Source: Terricaulis silvestris (GTDB lineage Bacteria > Pseudomonadota > Alphaproteobacteria > Caulobacterales > Aquidulcibacteraceae). Taken from it: a stretch of 64,000 bases of DNA. Below, one piece after another: positions 35,510-44,706 of this stretch; the stretch's first letter is position 1; each line of letters starts with the position of its first letter. The notes under the pieces were generated by a model that did not search any database, was not told where the DNA came from, and saw nothing but the letters and a program-made list of their open reading frames with translations. The position numbers and the translations under genes were made by a program. The DNA lies in assembly GCF_009792355.1 (NCBI RefSeq), contig NZ_CP047045.1:2506501-2570500 (forward strand), read 5' to 3'.

Positions 35510-36389
35510 AGCTGCGCTTCGCCACGCAGCACGCGCACGCAGCGGCCGGCGACGGTGGTGAGGATCGCTGCGCCGTCGCGGCGGGCTGTGACGCTGAGCA
35601 GACTGGGTCGGCCCATTTCGACGCCTTGACGGATATCGAAGGCGAGTTCGTTTTTGTTGCTGTGGTGTAGCAGGAGGCCCGCGAGCGGGGTCGCGCCGCT
35701 GCCGGTGGCGGAATCTTCCCAAGTGCCGGCGAGCGGCGCGAACATGCGGGCACGGACGTTGGCGCCGTCGCGGGCGTAGACGTAGAGCGCGAAGCGGCCG
35801 TTGAGCGATGGATCGCCGTCGCGAATGGCGGCGTGGGCGCGGATGTCGGGGACGCAACGCGCGAGCGCTTCCGGTTTGATCTCGACGCAGGTGAACGGGT
35901 TGCCGACGGTGGCGACGATGGGCGCGTGCGTTGTCGTGATGATGTCGGCGACTGTGATGCCGAGGCATGGCGCGATCTGTTCGGGCGTGAAGGTGCGGCC
36001 GAAACTGACGGGCTGCGGTGCGGCAACCTTTGCGCCGATGGCTTCGCCGTCGTTGCGCTCAATCTCGATGACGGCGAGACCGGCGGGGACTTCAAAGCGG
36101 AGTTGGGCAGCGTCGCGATGGGTGGTGCGCGCGAGCACGACGCCGTGCCGATCATGGGATGGCCGGCGAAGGCCATCTCGGCGGTGCGATTGAAGATCCG
36201 CACGCGCGCGGTGTTAGCCGGGTCCGCCGGCGGCAGGACGAACGTTGTCTCGCTCAGGTTGAACTCGAAGGCGAGCGATTGCATTTGCGCCTCGGAAAGG
36301 CCGCGGCCGTCGGTGAAGACGGCCAGCGGATTGCCGCCGAAGCGTTGCTCGGTGAAGACGTCGACGGTTTCGAACGCGTGTGACGCCAT
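35506..36389 (-). pseudogene. PhzF family isomerase, frameshifted
   Basis: The 884-base region encodes a complete PhzF-like protein in two frames. The first (from ATG 36389) reads SHAFETVDVFTEQRFGGNPLAVF through EMAFAGHPMIGTA, with the catalytic Glu in FNLSETTFV. The second continues VLARTTHRDAAQLRFEVPAGLA to GTWEDSATGSGATPLAG and the C-terminus RGEAQL. The frames join at about 36141-36146, where adding one base would restore a 294-residue protein of normal length. The cause is a true one-base deletion or a sequence error. It starts two bases after gcvPB stops, with its ribosome binding site inside gcvPB. Confidence 0.82.
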
Positions 36390-36391
36390 CC

Positions 36392-37912
36392 CTACTCCGC
36401 CGCCACCTTCGCGCCGCTGTCGTTGGCGCCGCGGCGCCAACGCAGCTTTGGCTGACGTGCCGCCAGGGTGTCATCGAGGCGACGCATTGGCGTGAGCTTC
36501 GGCGCTTGCTTGAAGAACTCGACGTCGCCGGCGTTCACGCGTTCGGCGAGCGCGATCATGACGTCGGCGAAGCGATCGAGTTCGCGCTTGGGTTCGGTTT
36601 CGGTGGGCTCGATCAGCATGGCGCCGTGGACGACGAGCGGGAAGTAGGTTGTGAACGGGTGATAGCCTTCATCGAGCAGCGCTTTGGCCATGTCGATGGT
36701 TTCGACCCCTTTGGGCTTGATGCTTGAATCATCTAACAGCACTTCATGCATGCACGGGCGCTCGCCGAACGGCGCGGTGAAATGCGGCTTGAGGCGTGCG
36801 AGCAGATAGTTGGCGTTCAGGACCGCATCTTCGGCGACTTGGCGCAGGCCGTCGCTGCCGTGGCTCATCATGTAGGTGAGCGCGCGGGTGAACATGCCCA
36901 TCTGGCCGTGGAACGCGCACATGCGCCCGAAGGCTTGGGTGCCTGCCATGTGTTCGCGGAGTTCGCGTGTGCCGCCCTTCAGCACAATGTGTGGGACGGG
37001 AGCGAACGGCGCGAGTGCGGCCGACAGCACCGTCGGTCCGGCGCCGGGGCCGCCGCCGCCGTGCGGAGTCGAGAATGTCTTGTGCAAGTTGATGTGCATG
37101 GCGTCGACGCCGAGATCGCCGGGGCGCACTTTGCCGACGATGGCGTTGTAGTTGGCGCCGTCGCAATAGAAGTACGCGCCGGCTTCGTGGACGGCATCAG
37201 CGATCTTTTTGATGTCGGGCTCGAACAGGCCGCACGTGTTCGGATTGGTGATCATGATGGCTGCGAGGTCGGGGCCGAGCTTGGCGGTGACGTCGTGGAG
37301 ATCGACGCGGCCGTCTTCGTCGCCTTCGATCTCATCGACGATGAAACCGGCTGCTACGGCAGTGGCGGGATTGGTGCCGTGCGCGCTGTGCGGGACCAGC
37401 ACGCGCTTGCGGTGGCTCTCGCCGCGCGCTTCGAGCGCGGCTTTGATCGCGAGCATGCCGCAAAACTCGCCATGCGCGCCGGCTTTCGGCGAGAGTGCTA
37501 CGGCCGGCATGCCGGTGAGCGTGCAGAGCCAATGCGCGAGCTCATCCATCAGTTCGAGCGCGCCTTGGATGGTGGAGGTCGGCTGCAGCGGGTGGAGATC
37601 GGCGAAGCCTTCGAAGCGCGCGGCGCGTTCGTTCAAGCGTGGGTTGTGCTTCATCGTGCACGAACCCAGCGGGAACAGGCCGAGATCGATGGCGTAATTC
37701 TTTTGGCTGAGGCGCACGTAGTGGCGCATCGTTTCCGGTTCGGAGAAACCGGGGAGATCAAGCGCCGCTTTGCGGCCGAGGCCGCCGAGTTTGTTCGGCG
37801 TGCCTTTGGGTTCGGGCAGATCGACGCCGGTGCCAGTGGCGTGGCCGGATTCGAAGATCAGCGGCTCAGCTTGGAGGAGCCCGCGATTGCCGGAGGTGGT
37901 TTCGGTGATCAT
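36392..37912 (-). CDS. gcvPB: Glycine dehydrogenase (decarboxylating) subunit 2
   Basis: The PLP-binding half of the split P-protein of the glycine cleavage system, 506 residues. Recognisable stretches are LGSCTMKHNPRLNE, the cofactor Lys in DAMHINLHKTFSTPHGGGGPGAGP near residue 275, MVTNPNTCGLFE-like (IMITNPNTCGLFE) and FHGQMGMFTRALTYMMSHG. It works with GcvPA, GcvH and GcvT to break down glycine to CO2, ammonia and methylene-tetrahydrofolate. Its ATG overlaps the stop of the preceding 108-residue ORF (ATGA). Confidence 0.96.
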   Translation of the reverse strand: MITETTSGNRGLLQAEPLIFESGHATGTGVDLPEPKGTPNKLGGLGRKAALDLPGFSEPETMRHYVRLSQKNYAIDLGLFPLGSCTMKHNPRLNERAARFEGFADLHPLQPTSTIQGALELMDELAHWLCTLTGMPAVALSPKAGAHGEFCGMLAIKAALEARGESHRKRVLVPHSAHGTNPATAVAAGFIVDEIEGDEDGRVDLHDVTAKLGPDLAAIMITNPNTCGLFEPDIKKIADAVHEAGAYFYCDGANYNAIVGKVRPGDLGVDAMHINLHKTFSTPHGGGGPGAGPTVLSAALAPFAPVPHIVLKGGTRELREHMAGTQAFGRMCAFHGQMGMFTRALTYMMSHGSDGLRQVAEDAVLNANYLLARLKPHFTAPFGERPCMHEVLLDDSSIKPKGVETIDMAKALLDEGYHPFTTYFPLVVHGAMLIEPTETEPKRELDRFADVMIALAERVNAGDVEFFKQAPKLTPMRRLDDTLAARQPKLRWRRGANDSGAKVAAE

Positions 37913-38235
37913 TGTTTCGGCTCTTCTCTCGGCGGCAACGCATTAAACAGATAGTCAAATTCCTGAGGCGTTCGCGCGGTCGTGCCCCAGAGCGAGATTC
38001 GCCCCTCTTTGAACGCAGTCGTTGAGGAGATTGCGGAGGGCGCAAAGCGCATAGCAAGTTGGACGGCTTGCCAAGGATCCACACCAAAGATTTCGTAGGA
38101 ACGATCCCACGATAGCTCGACGCGGGCACCCCAATCGTACCGCGGATGCTTTTCCGCCGCGTGCACGCGCACGACGACAGCTTCGACATCGACGTCGTTC
38201 CTAATCTCCAACTCACGTTCAACGATCACGGTCAC
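37909..38235 (-). CDS. Unknown 108-residue protein inside the gcv operon
   Basis: A small acidic protein beginning [29 protein letters not shown], with later [35 protein letters not shown]. It has no signal peptide or membrane segment and reads like a compact alpha/beta domain. It starts at GTG with a strong AAGGAG upstream and overlaps gcvPA's stop by four bases (GTGA). Its own stop overlaps gcvPB's start (ATGA), so it is fully integrated between the two P-protein subunit genes. I do not recognise the family. Confidence 0.82.
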   Translation of the reverse strand: MTVIVERELEIRNDVDVEAVVVRVHAAEKHPRYDWGARVELSWDRSYEIFGVDPWQAVQLAMRFAPSAISSTTAFKEGRISLWGTTARTPQEFDYLFNALPPREEPKQ

Positions 38236-39575
38236 GCTAACACTCCTTGGAGAGCATCGGCATACGCCGCGATGTCGTCGTCCGTGTTCATTTCAGTGGC
38301 GCAGGTGATGAGCACGTTGTCCATTTTGGCGTGGGGGTTGAGGCGGCTCATGGCGACGCCGGCGATGACGCCCTGCTCCGCGAGTTTGTCGACGATGGCT
38401 TGCGCGGGCTTGGTGAGTTTCACGGCGATCTCGTTGAAGAAGCGCTTGGTGAGGACTTCGACGCCTTTGACTTTGCCGAGTGCATCGGCGAGCGCGATGG
38501 TCTTCTCATGATTGAGCGTGGCGAGTTGGCGGAGGCCCTTCTCGCCGAGCAGCGTCATGTGGATGGTCCAGGCGAGCTGGCAGAGGCCGCTATTGGTGCA
38601 GATGTTCGACGTCGCCTTTTCGCGACGGATGTGTTGTTCGCGGGTGGAGAGCGTCAGCACGAAGCCGCGCTTGCCGTCGGCGTCCAGCGTTTCGCCGGCG
38701 ACGCGGCCGGGCATTTGGCGGATGTATTTTTCCTTGACGGCGAAGAGGCCAACGTACGGTCCGCCAAAGTTCAGCGCGTTGCCGATGGATTGGCCTTCGC
38801 CGCACACGATATCAGCGCCGTAAGCGCCGGCGGGTTCGACCAGGCCAAAGGAGATGCACTCAGTGAAGGTTGCCACCATCAGTGCGCCGGCGCCGTGTGC
38901 GGCGTCGCCGATCTTGGTGAGATCGGTGATGGTGCCGAACACGTTGGGCGATTGCACGATGACGGCGGCGACATCCGCGCTGAGCTCTTTGGTGACGGCC
39001 GCTTCGTCATCGATGGCGGCGGGCATCGTTACGATTTCGAGGCCGAGCGCTTCGCAGGCGGTGCGGGCGGTGTCGATGTAGTGCGGGTGGACGCCGCCGG
39101 AGAAGACGATCTTCTTCCGCTTGGTGACGCGCGCAGCCATCATCGCGGCTTCGGCGCAGGCGGTGGAGCCGTCGTACATCGAGGCGTTGGCGACCTCCAT
39201 GTCGAGCAATGCTGCGACTTGGCTTTGGAATTCGTAGAGCGCTTGCAGCGTGCCTTGTGCGATTTCGGGTTGGTACGGCGTGTAGGCGGTGAGGAATTCG
39301 CTGCGCTGGATCAGGTGATCGACGCTCGCGGGCACATGGTGGCGATAGGCGCCGGCGCCGAGGAAGAATGCGGTGCGGCCGGCGGGTGTGTTCTTTTCCG
39401 CCAGGCGCTGGAGGTGACGATGCACCTCGATCTCGCCCTGCGCCTTGGGCAGCGGTACGAGATCTTTCAGCAGCGCGCCCTTGGGCACGTCGACGAAGAG
39501 GTCGTCGATGCTCTTGGCGCCAATGACGCCGAGCATTTCTTGGCGGTCGACGTCGGTGAGTGGGAGGTATCTCAA
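38232..39575 (-). CDS. gcvPA: Glycine dehydrogenase (decarboxylating) subunit 1
   Basis: The other half of the split P-protein, 447 residues: [106 protein letters not shown]. It starts from TTG with CGGAG nine bases upstream; the MRYLPLT N-terminus is what the family begins with. It pairs with GcvPB to decarboxylate glycine onto the lipoyl arm of GcvH. Confidence 0.96.
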   Translation of the reverse strand: MRYLPLTDVDRQEMLGVIGAKSIDDLFVDVPKGALLKDLVPLPKAQGEIEVHRHLQRLAEKNTPAGRTAFFLGAGAYRHHVPASVDHLIQRSEFLTAYTPYQPEIAQGTLQALYEFQSQVAALLDMEVANASMYDGSTACAEAAMMAARVTKRKKIVFSGGVHPHYIDTARTACEALGLEIVTMPAAIDDEAAVTKELSADVAAVIVQSPNVFGTITDLTKIGDAAHGAGALMVATFTECISFGLVEPAGAYGADIVCGEGQSIGNALNFGGPYVGLFAVKEKYIRQMPGRVAGETLDADGKRGFVLTLSTREQHIRREKATSNICTNSGLCQLAWTIHMTLLGEKGLRQLATLNHEKTIALADALGKVKGVEVLTKRFFNEIAVKLTKPAQAIVDKLAEQGVIAGVAMSRLNPHAKMDNVLITCATEMNTDDDIAAYADALQGVLA

Positions 39576-39610
39576 GATTCAAACTCCGGCGGAGCAAAGC
39601 AAAGCGACTC

Positions 39611-39730
39611 TCCGCCCCCTTGTGGGGCGGAGTTGGAGGTGGGGGTAACGGCGGTGATGCTTCGAAACGGCTGAGCTGGCGCCCCCATCCGCCGTCCTCC
39701 GGACGACACCTTCCCCACGAGGGGGAAGGA
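39611..39730. repeat. Inverted pair of hairpin repeat units between gcvH and gcvPA
   Basis: The left unit has a CCGCCCC/GGGGCGG hairpin around CTTGT with the tail AGTTGGAGGTGGGGG (39611-39648). The right unit is opposed: CCCCCATCC then CACCTTCCCC/GGGGGAAGG around ACGA (about 39682-39730). The left unit is closely related to those flanking the DUF559 gene. Here the two units are separated by only about 35 bases. Confidence 0.75.
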
Positions 39731-39750
39731 GGCGGTGTGGCGCATCACGC

Positions 39751-40125
39751 TCAAAGGCCCTTCACGTAATCCGCATACGCGGCTTCATCCATGAGGGCGT
39801 CGAGTTCGGCTTCGTTCGACACCTTCACTTTGACAAACCAGCCGCCGGCTTCGGGTTCGTCGTTGATGATCTGCCAGTTCTCGCCGGAGATCGCGGAATT
39901 GCCTTCGACGATCTCGCCGGAAATTGGCGCGTAAACGTCGGAGGCGGTTTTCGCGCTTTCGACGACGGCCATGTCGTCGCCTTGCTTGAAGGCTTTGCCG
40001 GCGGCGGGGAGTTCGGCGTAGACGACGTCGCCCAATTGCTCAGCGGCGTACTTGCTGATGCCGATGGTGGCGATGTCGCCTTCGAGGCGCACCCATTCGT
40101 GGTCTTTGGTGTAGCGCGTGGTCAT
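39751..40125 (-). CDS. gcvH: Glycine cleavage system H protein
   Basis: The 124-residue lipoyl carrier: [36 protein letters not shown] and the lipoylated Lys in [23 protein letters not shown] near residue 60. It shuttles the aminomethyl group between P, T and L proteins. It lies 16 bases after gcvT in the riboswitch-controlled operon. Confidence 0.97.
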   Translation of the reverse strand: MTTRYTKDHEWVRLEGDIATIGISKYAAEQLGDVVYAELPAAGKAFKQGDDMAVVESAKTASDVYAPISGEIVEGNSAISGENWQIINDEPEAGGWFVKVKVSNEAELDALMDEAAYADYVKGL

Positions 40126-40141
40126 TGGGCCTTAGCTCCCC

Positions 40142-41293
40142 TTACTTCGGGCGGTGATAATTGTGCGGAACGAACGGCAGCGGCACGATTGTGGCTGGGC
40201 GCGCTTGGCCGCGGATCATGAGATCGAGGCCTAAGCCACGCTCGGCGTATTGGGCGTCGACGTAACCCATCGAGATTGGCGCGTTGAGGATCGGCGAGAA
40301 GCCGCCGCTGGTGACGATTCCGATCTTCTTGCCGTCCTTGAAAATCTCGACGCCTTCGCGCGCTGGTGCGCGATCATTCGGGCGAATGCCGACGCGTTTG
40401 CGCGCGGCGCCGTTGGTGTATTCGCGCAGGATGCGATCGGCGCCGGGGAAGTCAGCGGCTTCGCGGCGGCGCTTTTGGATGGTCCAAGCGAGATCGGCTT
40501 CGATCGGCGAGGTGGTGGGATCGAGATCGTGTCCGTAGAGGCAAAGGCCGGCTTCGAGACGCAAGCTATCGCGCGCGCCGAGGCCGATGGGTTTTACTTC
40601 CGCGTGCGCGAGCAGTGCTTCAGCGAGATCCTTCGCGTTCTCGGCGCGGACGAGAATTTCGTAACCGTCTTCGCCAGTGTAGCCCGAGCGCGTGATGGTG
40701 AGGCGGCCGAAGGCGTCGTAGCGCTTTACATTCATAAAGCTCATGTCGGCGAGTGCTGGATCGATGACGGCGGCGGCGGCGATGTGCGCGCCCGGGCCTT
40801 GCAGTGCGAGCAGGCAGCGATCGTCGGCGCGGACGAGATTGGCTTCGCCTTGGGTCGCGGCTTCGATCAGCGCCCAGTCCTGGTGCTTACAGCCGGCGTT
40901 GACAACGATGTAGAGATCGCCGGCGGCGCCCGGCTCGGCGGGGCGCGCGATCATGAGATCGTCGAGCACGCCGCCTTCGGCGTTGGTGATCATGGTGTAG
41001 CGGACTTGGCCGGGCTTCAGGCCTTGGATGTCCGCGGGCACGAGGCGTTCGATGAGGGACGCCACCTTCCTGTGCGCCTCCTCGCCTTCGAGGCCGTGGC
41101 CCTTCGGCAGTGCAAAAAAGCTCGGACCCATGTGGCTGACGTCGAACAGGCCGGCGTGGGTTCGGGTCCAGTTGTGTTCGGGGATCAGGCCTTCGAACTG
41201 GAGCGGCATGTCGTAGCCGGCGAAATCGCCGAACTTCGAGGTGCGCGCGCGCCAGATCGCGTCGAGCGGCAGCTTCTTCGGGGCTTCGGCCAT
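40142..41293 (-). CDS. gcvT: Aminomethyltransferase (glycine cleavage T protein)
   Basis: Transfers the methylene carbon from aminomethyl-GcvH to tetrahydrofolate, releasing ammonia. The 383-residue product includes FAGYDMPLQFEGLIPEHNWTRTHAGLFDVSHMG, the conserved GYTGEDGYEI folate-domain strand near residue 205, GLGARDSLRLEAGLCLYGHDLD and the C-terminal barrel with GFSPILNAPISMGYVDAQY. The ATG at 41293 is chosen because family members start near PLDAIWR. It is the first gene after the tandem glycine riboswitch. Confidence 0.96.
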   Translation of the reverse strand: MAEAPKKLPLDAIWRARTSKFGDFAGYDMPLQFEGLIPEHNWTRTHAGLFDVSHMGPSFFALPKGHGLEGEEAHRKVASLIERLVPADIQGLKPGQVRYTMITNAEGGVLDDLMIARPAEPGAAGDLYIVVNAGCKHQDWALIEAATQGEANLVRADDRCLLALQGPGAHIAAAAVIDPALADMSFMNVKRYDAFGRLTITRSGYTGEDGYEILVRAENAKDLAEALLAHAEVKPIGLGARDSLRLEAGLCLYGHDLDPTTSPIEADLAWTIQKRRREAADFPGADRILREYTNGAARKRVGIRPNDRAPAREGVEIFKDGKKIGIVTSGGFSPILNAPISMGYVDAQYAERGLGLDLMIRGQARPATIVPLPFVPHNYHRPK

Positions 41294-41340
41294 TGCTTGT
41301 CCCAGGTACGCGTGGCGCGTGCGAAATGGCACGCTGCCCC

Positions 41341-41504
41341 CGCTGTCCCTGGCGCCTGAGAGATTTACTCCTTCGGCGGCCGCGCGCTCCCTTGAGGCGC
41401 GGCTCTATCCAGCGTGTTCATCCCCCCACGGTCCGGTTCCCTGAGAGTTTCCGGGGCGGTTGCTCCTTCGGGGGCGGCTTTTATTGCGCCGCGCTCTCCC
41501 ACGG
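41341..41504 (-). ncRNA. Tandem glycine riboswitch (gcvT element)
   Basis: On the minus strand, immediately upstream of gcvT, two aptamers follow each other with the conserved core elements. Aptamer 1 has GGAGAG (41494-41499), CCGAAGGAG (41463-41471) and CTCTCAGG (about 41440-41447). Aptamer 2 has CCGAAGGAG (41368-41376) and CTCTCAGG (41355-41362) and ends with CCAGGGACAG. This is the classical glycine-binding tandem riboswitch that switches on glycine cleavage genes when glycine is abundant. Confidence 0.93.
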
Positions 41505-41733
41505 GGTTCGTTTGTCTGGCCGGCCGGTGCGCGACTCGCGTCGGGCGCCGCCGTTAGCCGGAAACTGGTCGCGCGCGCGCATGGAGTCAATTGCGCGGCT
41601 GCCTGTGGATAAGCACTATTTTCGTGCTTCGTTTCACGCATGTCGCCCGAGGCGATTTTTGCGCGTTGCTCACAGGTCAGCGGTGGCGACTTTTTCGCGT
41701 GAGTCAGGGGCGATGTTCTAGGGCCGTTCGAGG
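41505..41733. other. Upstream region of the gcv operon; no gene seen
   Basis: About 230 bases between the riboswitch and the convergent 3' end of the methyltransferase gene. It must hold the gcv promoter on the minus strand. A TTGACT is visible near 41585-41590 (complement) with a GANTC site overlapping it, but no convincing -10 was found. A short AAGCAC/GTGCTT inverted repeat lies at 41611-41629 without a T-run. Confidence 0.4.
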
Positions 41734-42492
41734 TCAGCCAAAATTGATGTGCGCGTCGCCGCGCAGGATCGCTTCGGCTTCGGGCGTGTATTTTTCCTTG
41801 GCGTCATCCGAAGGATGCAGATCGAGGCCAGCGAACAGTTTCAGCGGGGCACGCGACCCCTTCCATGCGCGGACGATGACGCGACGCGCCTTCGCATTTG
41901 CAGCGGGGCGGATTGGAAACACCTCTATGCCGCCGAGGCGCCCTTCGAAGGCGGCGAGGATTTCACCGAGTCTGTGAGCGCGATGAATGAGCGTCATATT
42001 TGAATTTGGGCCCATGCGGTTCGACCAGACCTTGATCCAATCTTCGAACGGTCGATCAGCGATGAAGGCAGCGTGTTTTCCCTCAGCGGGCGGCCTACCT
42101 TCTTCGGGATTATCGTATGGCGGGTTCAACAAAACGTAGTCGAACACGCCAAACTCGGCGTTGGGGTCGAGGGCGTCGGCCTCGACTATCGTTACGCGTT
42201 GCGACTGCGCATTGAGCGCAACGTTTTGCCGCGCAAGTTCGGCGTATGCGGGATCGCGTTCGATTCCGACAAATGAGACATCACCTTGGCGTCCAGTCGC
42301 GACGGCAAGCAACGCTGCGCCCACACCGCAACAGGGTTCGGCAACGCGCGTCCCGCCGCTGCGAATGCGCGCGCCCGGCAACGTTGCCGCCAACAGCAAC
42401 GTATCGACGTTGACGCGGTAACCGCGTTTGGGTTGGCGGATGCGGATGCGACCGTTGAGCAGCGCGTCTTCCGTGATCTCAGATGCGGCCAT
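41734..42492 (-). CDS. TrmN6-like class I methyltransferase
   Basis: A 252-residue SAM-dependent methyltransferase resembling tRNA1(Val) (adenine(37)-N6)-methyltransferase. Near the N-terminus GRIRIRQPKRGYRVNVDTLLLAA marks the substrate-binding opening. The SAM motif is VAEPCCGVGAALLAVA, and the catalytic NPPY (VLLNPPYDN) near residue 127 indicates methylation of a base amino group. PPY-containing relatives also include rRNA and protein-release-factor enzymes, so the RNA substrate is a family-level inference. It is divergent from the polyprenyl synthase gene. Confidence 0.88.
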   Translation of the reverse strand: MAASEITEDALLNGRIRIRQPKRGYRVNVDTLLLAATLPGARIRSGGTRVAEPCCGVGAALLAVATGRQGDVSFVGIERDPAYAELARQNVALNAQSQRVTIVEADALDPNAEFGVFDYVLLNPPYDNPEEGRPPAEGKHAAFIADRPFEDWIKVWSNRMGPNSNMTLIHRAHRLGEILAAFEGRLGGIEVFPIRPAANAKARRVIVRAWKGSRAPLKLFAGLDLHPSDDAKEKYTPEAEAILRGDAHINFG

Positions 42493-42594
42493 AACGCCAG
42501 TGCGACCCTTCCGCGCGACCGGGTCTCTCCTGCTTGACCCTCAGAGCGCGCCCCACCATCGTTTTACCGTTACGGGAAGGCAAGCGGAGGCCCC

Positions 42595-43611
42595 TTGGGA
42601 ACGGCGGCTGGACAAGCTGAACAAGCGCCTGGCGCCCCGCACGCGGTGGACCGGCTGGCGGCGCTGTTGGCGGAGGACCTCGCCGCTGTCGATGCGCTGA
42701 TCCATCAGCACATGACAAGCCCTGTCGGCGTTATTCCGAACTTAGCCACGCATCTGATCGATGCCGGCGGCAAGCGTATACGGCCGTTGATCACGTTGGC
42801 GGCGGCGCGTTTGCTCGGCGGCGGTGGCGACGGCCCGCGCAAACTGGCGGCGGCGGTTGAGTTCATTCACTCCGCCACGCTGTTGCATGACGACGTCGTC
42901 GACGTGTCGTCTATGCGGCGCGGCAAGAAGAGCGCGAACGTCGTGTGGGGCAATTCGGCCAGCGTGCTGGTGGGCGACTTTTTGTTCGCGCGCTCGTTCA
43001 ATTTGATGGTTGAGACCGGCGATATTCAGGTGCTCGATATTCTAGCGCGCGCGGCGAGCGTAATCGCCGAAGGCGAAGTAATGCAGCTCGCGGCGGCGAA
43101 CGACGCCGAGACGTCCCGCGAGCGTTACATGGCGATCGTGGCGGCGAAAACGGCAGCGTTGTTTGCGGCGGCGGCGCGATCTGGCGCTGTGGCGGCTGGG
43201 CGGCCGGGCGAGGAAGCTGCGGCGCTTGATGTATATGGGCGCGAATTGGGGCTGGCGTTCCAGCTCGTGGATGACGCGCTGGATTATGGCGGGCTGACCG
43301 CGACGATGGGCAAGAATGTCGGCGACGATTTCCGCGAAGGCAAAGTGACTTTGCCGGTGGTGTTCGCGCGTGATGCGGGCGACGAGGCCGAGCGCGTGTT
43401 CTGGCGGCGCGTGATGGGCGGCGAGCGCACCGACGACGACTTCCATCGCGCGCTATCGCTGATGAAGCGGCATAATGCGATCGGGCTGACGCTCGAAGCA
43501 GCGCGTGAGCATGCGGCGCAGGCGAAAGCGGCGCTGAAGAGCTTGCCTGCGAATGCCTATCGCGAGGCGCTCGCGGATCTGCCGGACTTCGTGGTCGATC
43601 GCGCTTACTAG
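42595..43611 (+). CDS. Polyprenyl (octaprenyl/decaprenyl) diphosphate synthase
   Basis: A 338-residue trans-prenyltransferase that makes the side chain of ubiquinone. The first Asp-rich motif is ATLLHDDVVDVSSMRRG (DDxxD near residue 97) and the second FQLVDDALDYGG near 224. GGKRIRPLITLAAARLLGG binds pyrophosphate. It starts from TTG at 42595 with GCGGAGG upstream. The chain length cannot be stated with certainty, but the residues before the first motif are small (HSATLL), consistent with long products. The stop codon overlaps that of the convergent transferase gene. Confidence 0.92.
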   Translation: MGTAAGQAEQAPGAPHAVDRLAALLAEDLAAVDALIHQHMTSPVGVIPNLATHLIDAGGKRIRPLITLAAARLLGGGGDGPRKLAAAVEFIHSATLLHDDVVDVSSMRRGKKSANVVWGNSASVLVGDFLFARSFNLMVETGDIQVLDILARAASVIAEGEVMQLAAANDAETSRERYMAIVAAKTAALFAAAARSGAVAAGRPGEEAAALDVYGRELGLAFQLVDDALDYGGLTATMGKNVGDDFREGKVTLPVVFARDAGDEAERVFWRRVMGGERTDDDFHRALSLMKRHNAIGLTLEAAREHAAQAKAALKSLPANAYREALADLPDFVVDRAY

Positions 43612-44663
43612 ACGCCGCCGACGCCGCGACGGTCAGCAAAGCGGCGCACCACGGCGGAAATCACGATCGCCAAAAACGCCATGATTGGCAGCGCGACCCA
43701 AGGCGACACGCCGGGATCGCGGGACACTAGAAAACCGATGCCGCCGCACACGGCCATCGCGGCCCAGTAGGTCAGCGCGATTTCGGCGTGGCTCATGCCG
43801 CCGCGGATCAGGATTTGGTAGATGTGCTCGGAATGGCCGTCGAGCAACGAGTGCCGGCGATAGACGCGCCAAGCTAGCGTCACCAAGACGTCAGCGAGCA
43901 GCGGGAAGAAGATGATTGCCGGCACAAGCGGTGAGAGGTCTGTCCGGCGGATGATCATGATCGAGGCCAGAGCGGCAAGCGCGCCGATGAAGAGCGCGCC
44001 GGAATCGCCGGCGAAAAGTTTGCCGCTTGGAAAATTCCAATAGAGAAAGCCAAGCAGCGCGCCGACGGCGCAAAGGCAGATGGCAAGGCTGGCGGGACTA
44101 TCGCGGGCGAACGCGATGGCGCCGAGCGCGACGAAGCCGATGCCGACAGAGCCCATGGCGAGGCCGTTGGCGCCGTCCATGAAATTGACGGCGTTGACCA
44201 TCACGAAAATCCAGAGCGCGGTGCCTGCGAGCGCCAAGGCGTATGGCGCGTGGCGTACCTCCGTTCCGAACGGAAAGGCGTCGACCGGACCGATGGCTAG
44301 AGTAGCCGCCACTGCGAGTGCTGCGAAGAGCGCGAACTTGATGAGCGCGCCGAGTTGGTGGGTGTCGTCCCAGAACCCGATCAGGAGGAAGGCGTAAGCA
44401 AAGCTCGCAGTGATCGAGAGCAGCACCGCGCCGCGGGTGGTCATCTCGACCGGCACGATGGTGGGCAGAACCAGAGCGAGCGCCATGATGCCCGCGGCGA
44501 AGCCGAGCGCGATGCCGAGGCCGCCGCTGGTCGGGGTTGGGTTCTTGTGTTCGTGGCGCGCGAGCGTTGGGCGGTCGATCGGGCCGGCGCTGATCAGCAC
44601 GCGGCACGCAATCAGGCTTGTGAGCGCTGCGATCGCGGCGCCGCCGAACACCTCAAGGATCAC
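43608..44663 (-). CDS. WecA/MraY-like polyprenyl-phosphate glycosyl-1-phosphate transferase
   Basis: A 351-residue integral membrane enzyme with about ten helices, of the GT4-associated MraY/WecA superfamily. Motifs in order: DRPTLARHEHKNPTPTSGGLGI, the metal-binding LLIGFWDDTHQLGALIKF, NAVNFMDGANGLA, LYWNFPSGKLFAGDSGAL and the C-terminal HSEHIYQILI. It attaches a sugar phosphate to undecaprenyl phosphate to start a surface polysaccharide. The absence of the MraY-specific MurNAc-pentapeptide motif favours a WecA-type role. A GTG at 44663 with GAGG five bases upstream is preferred to one at 44669. Confidence 0.88.
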   Translation of the reverse strand: MILEVFGGAAIAALTSLIACRVLISAGPIDRPTLARHEHKNPTPTSGGLGIALGFAAGIMALALVLPTIVPVEMTTRGAVLLSITASFAYAFLLIGFWDDTHQLGALIKFALFAALAVAATLAIGPVDAFPFGTEVRHAPYALALAGTALWIFVMVNAVNFMDGANGLAMGSVGIGFVALGAIAFARDSPASLAICLCAVGALLGFLYWNFPSGKLFAGDSGALFIGALAALASIMIIRRTDLSPLVPAIIFFPLLADVLVTLAWRVYRRHSLLDGHSEHIYQILIRGGMSHAEIALTYWAAMAVCGGIGFLVSRDPGVSPWVALPIMAFLAIVISAVVRRFADRRGVGGV

Positions 44664-44706
44664 GCCCACCTCGCGGCGTCGGGGCTAGTCGCGTGGCGCC
44701 GGGGCG

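Noticed and set aside
36135-36155. Programmed frameshift in phzF
   Set aside because: I see no slippery heptamer with a downstream structure, and PhzF proteins are not known to use frameshifting; a deletion or sequence error is simpler.
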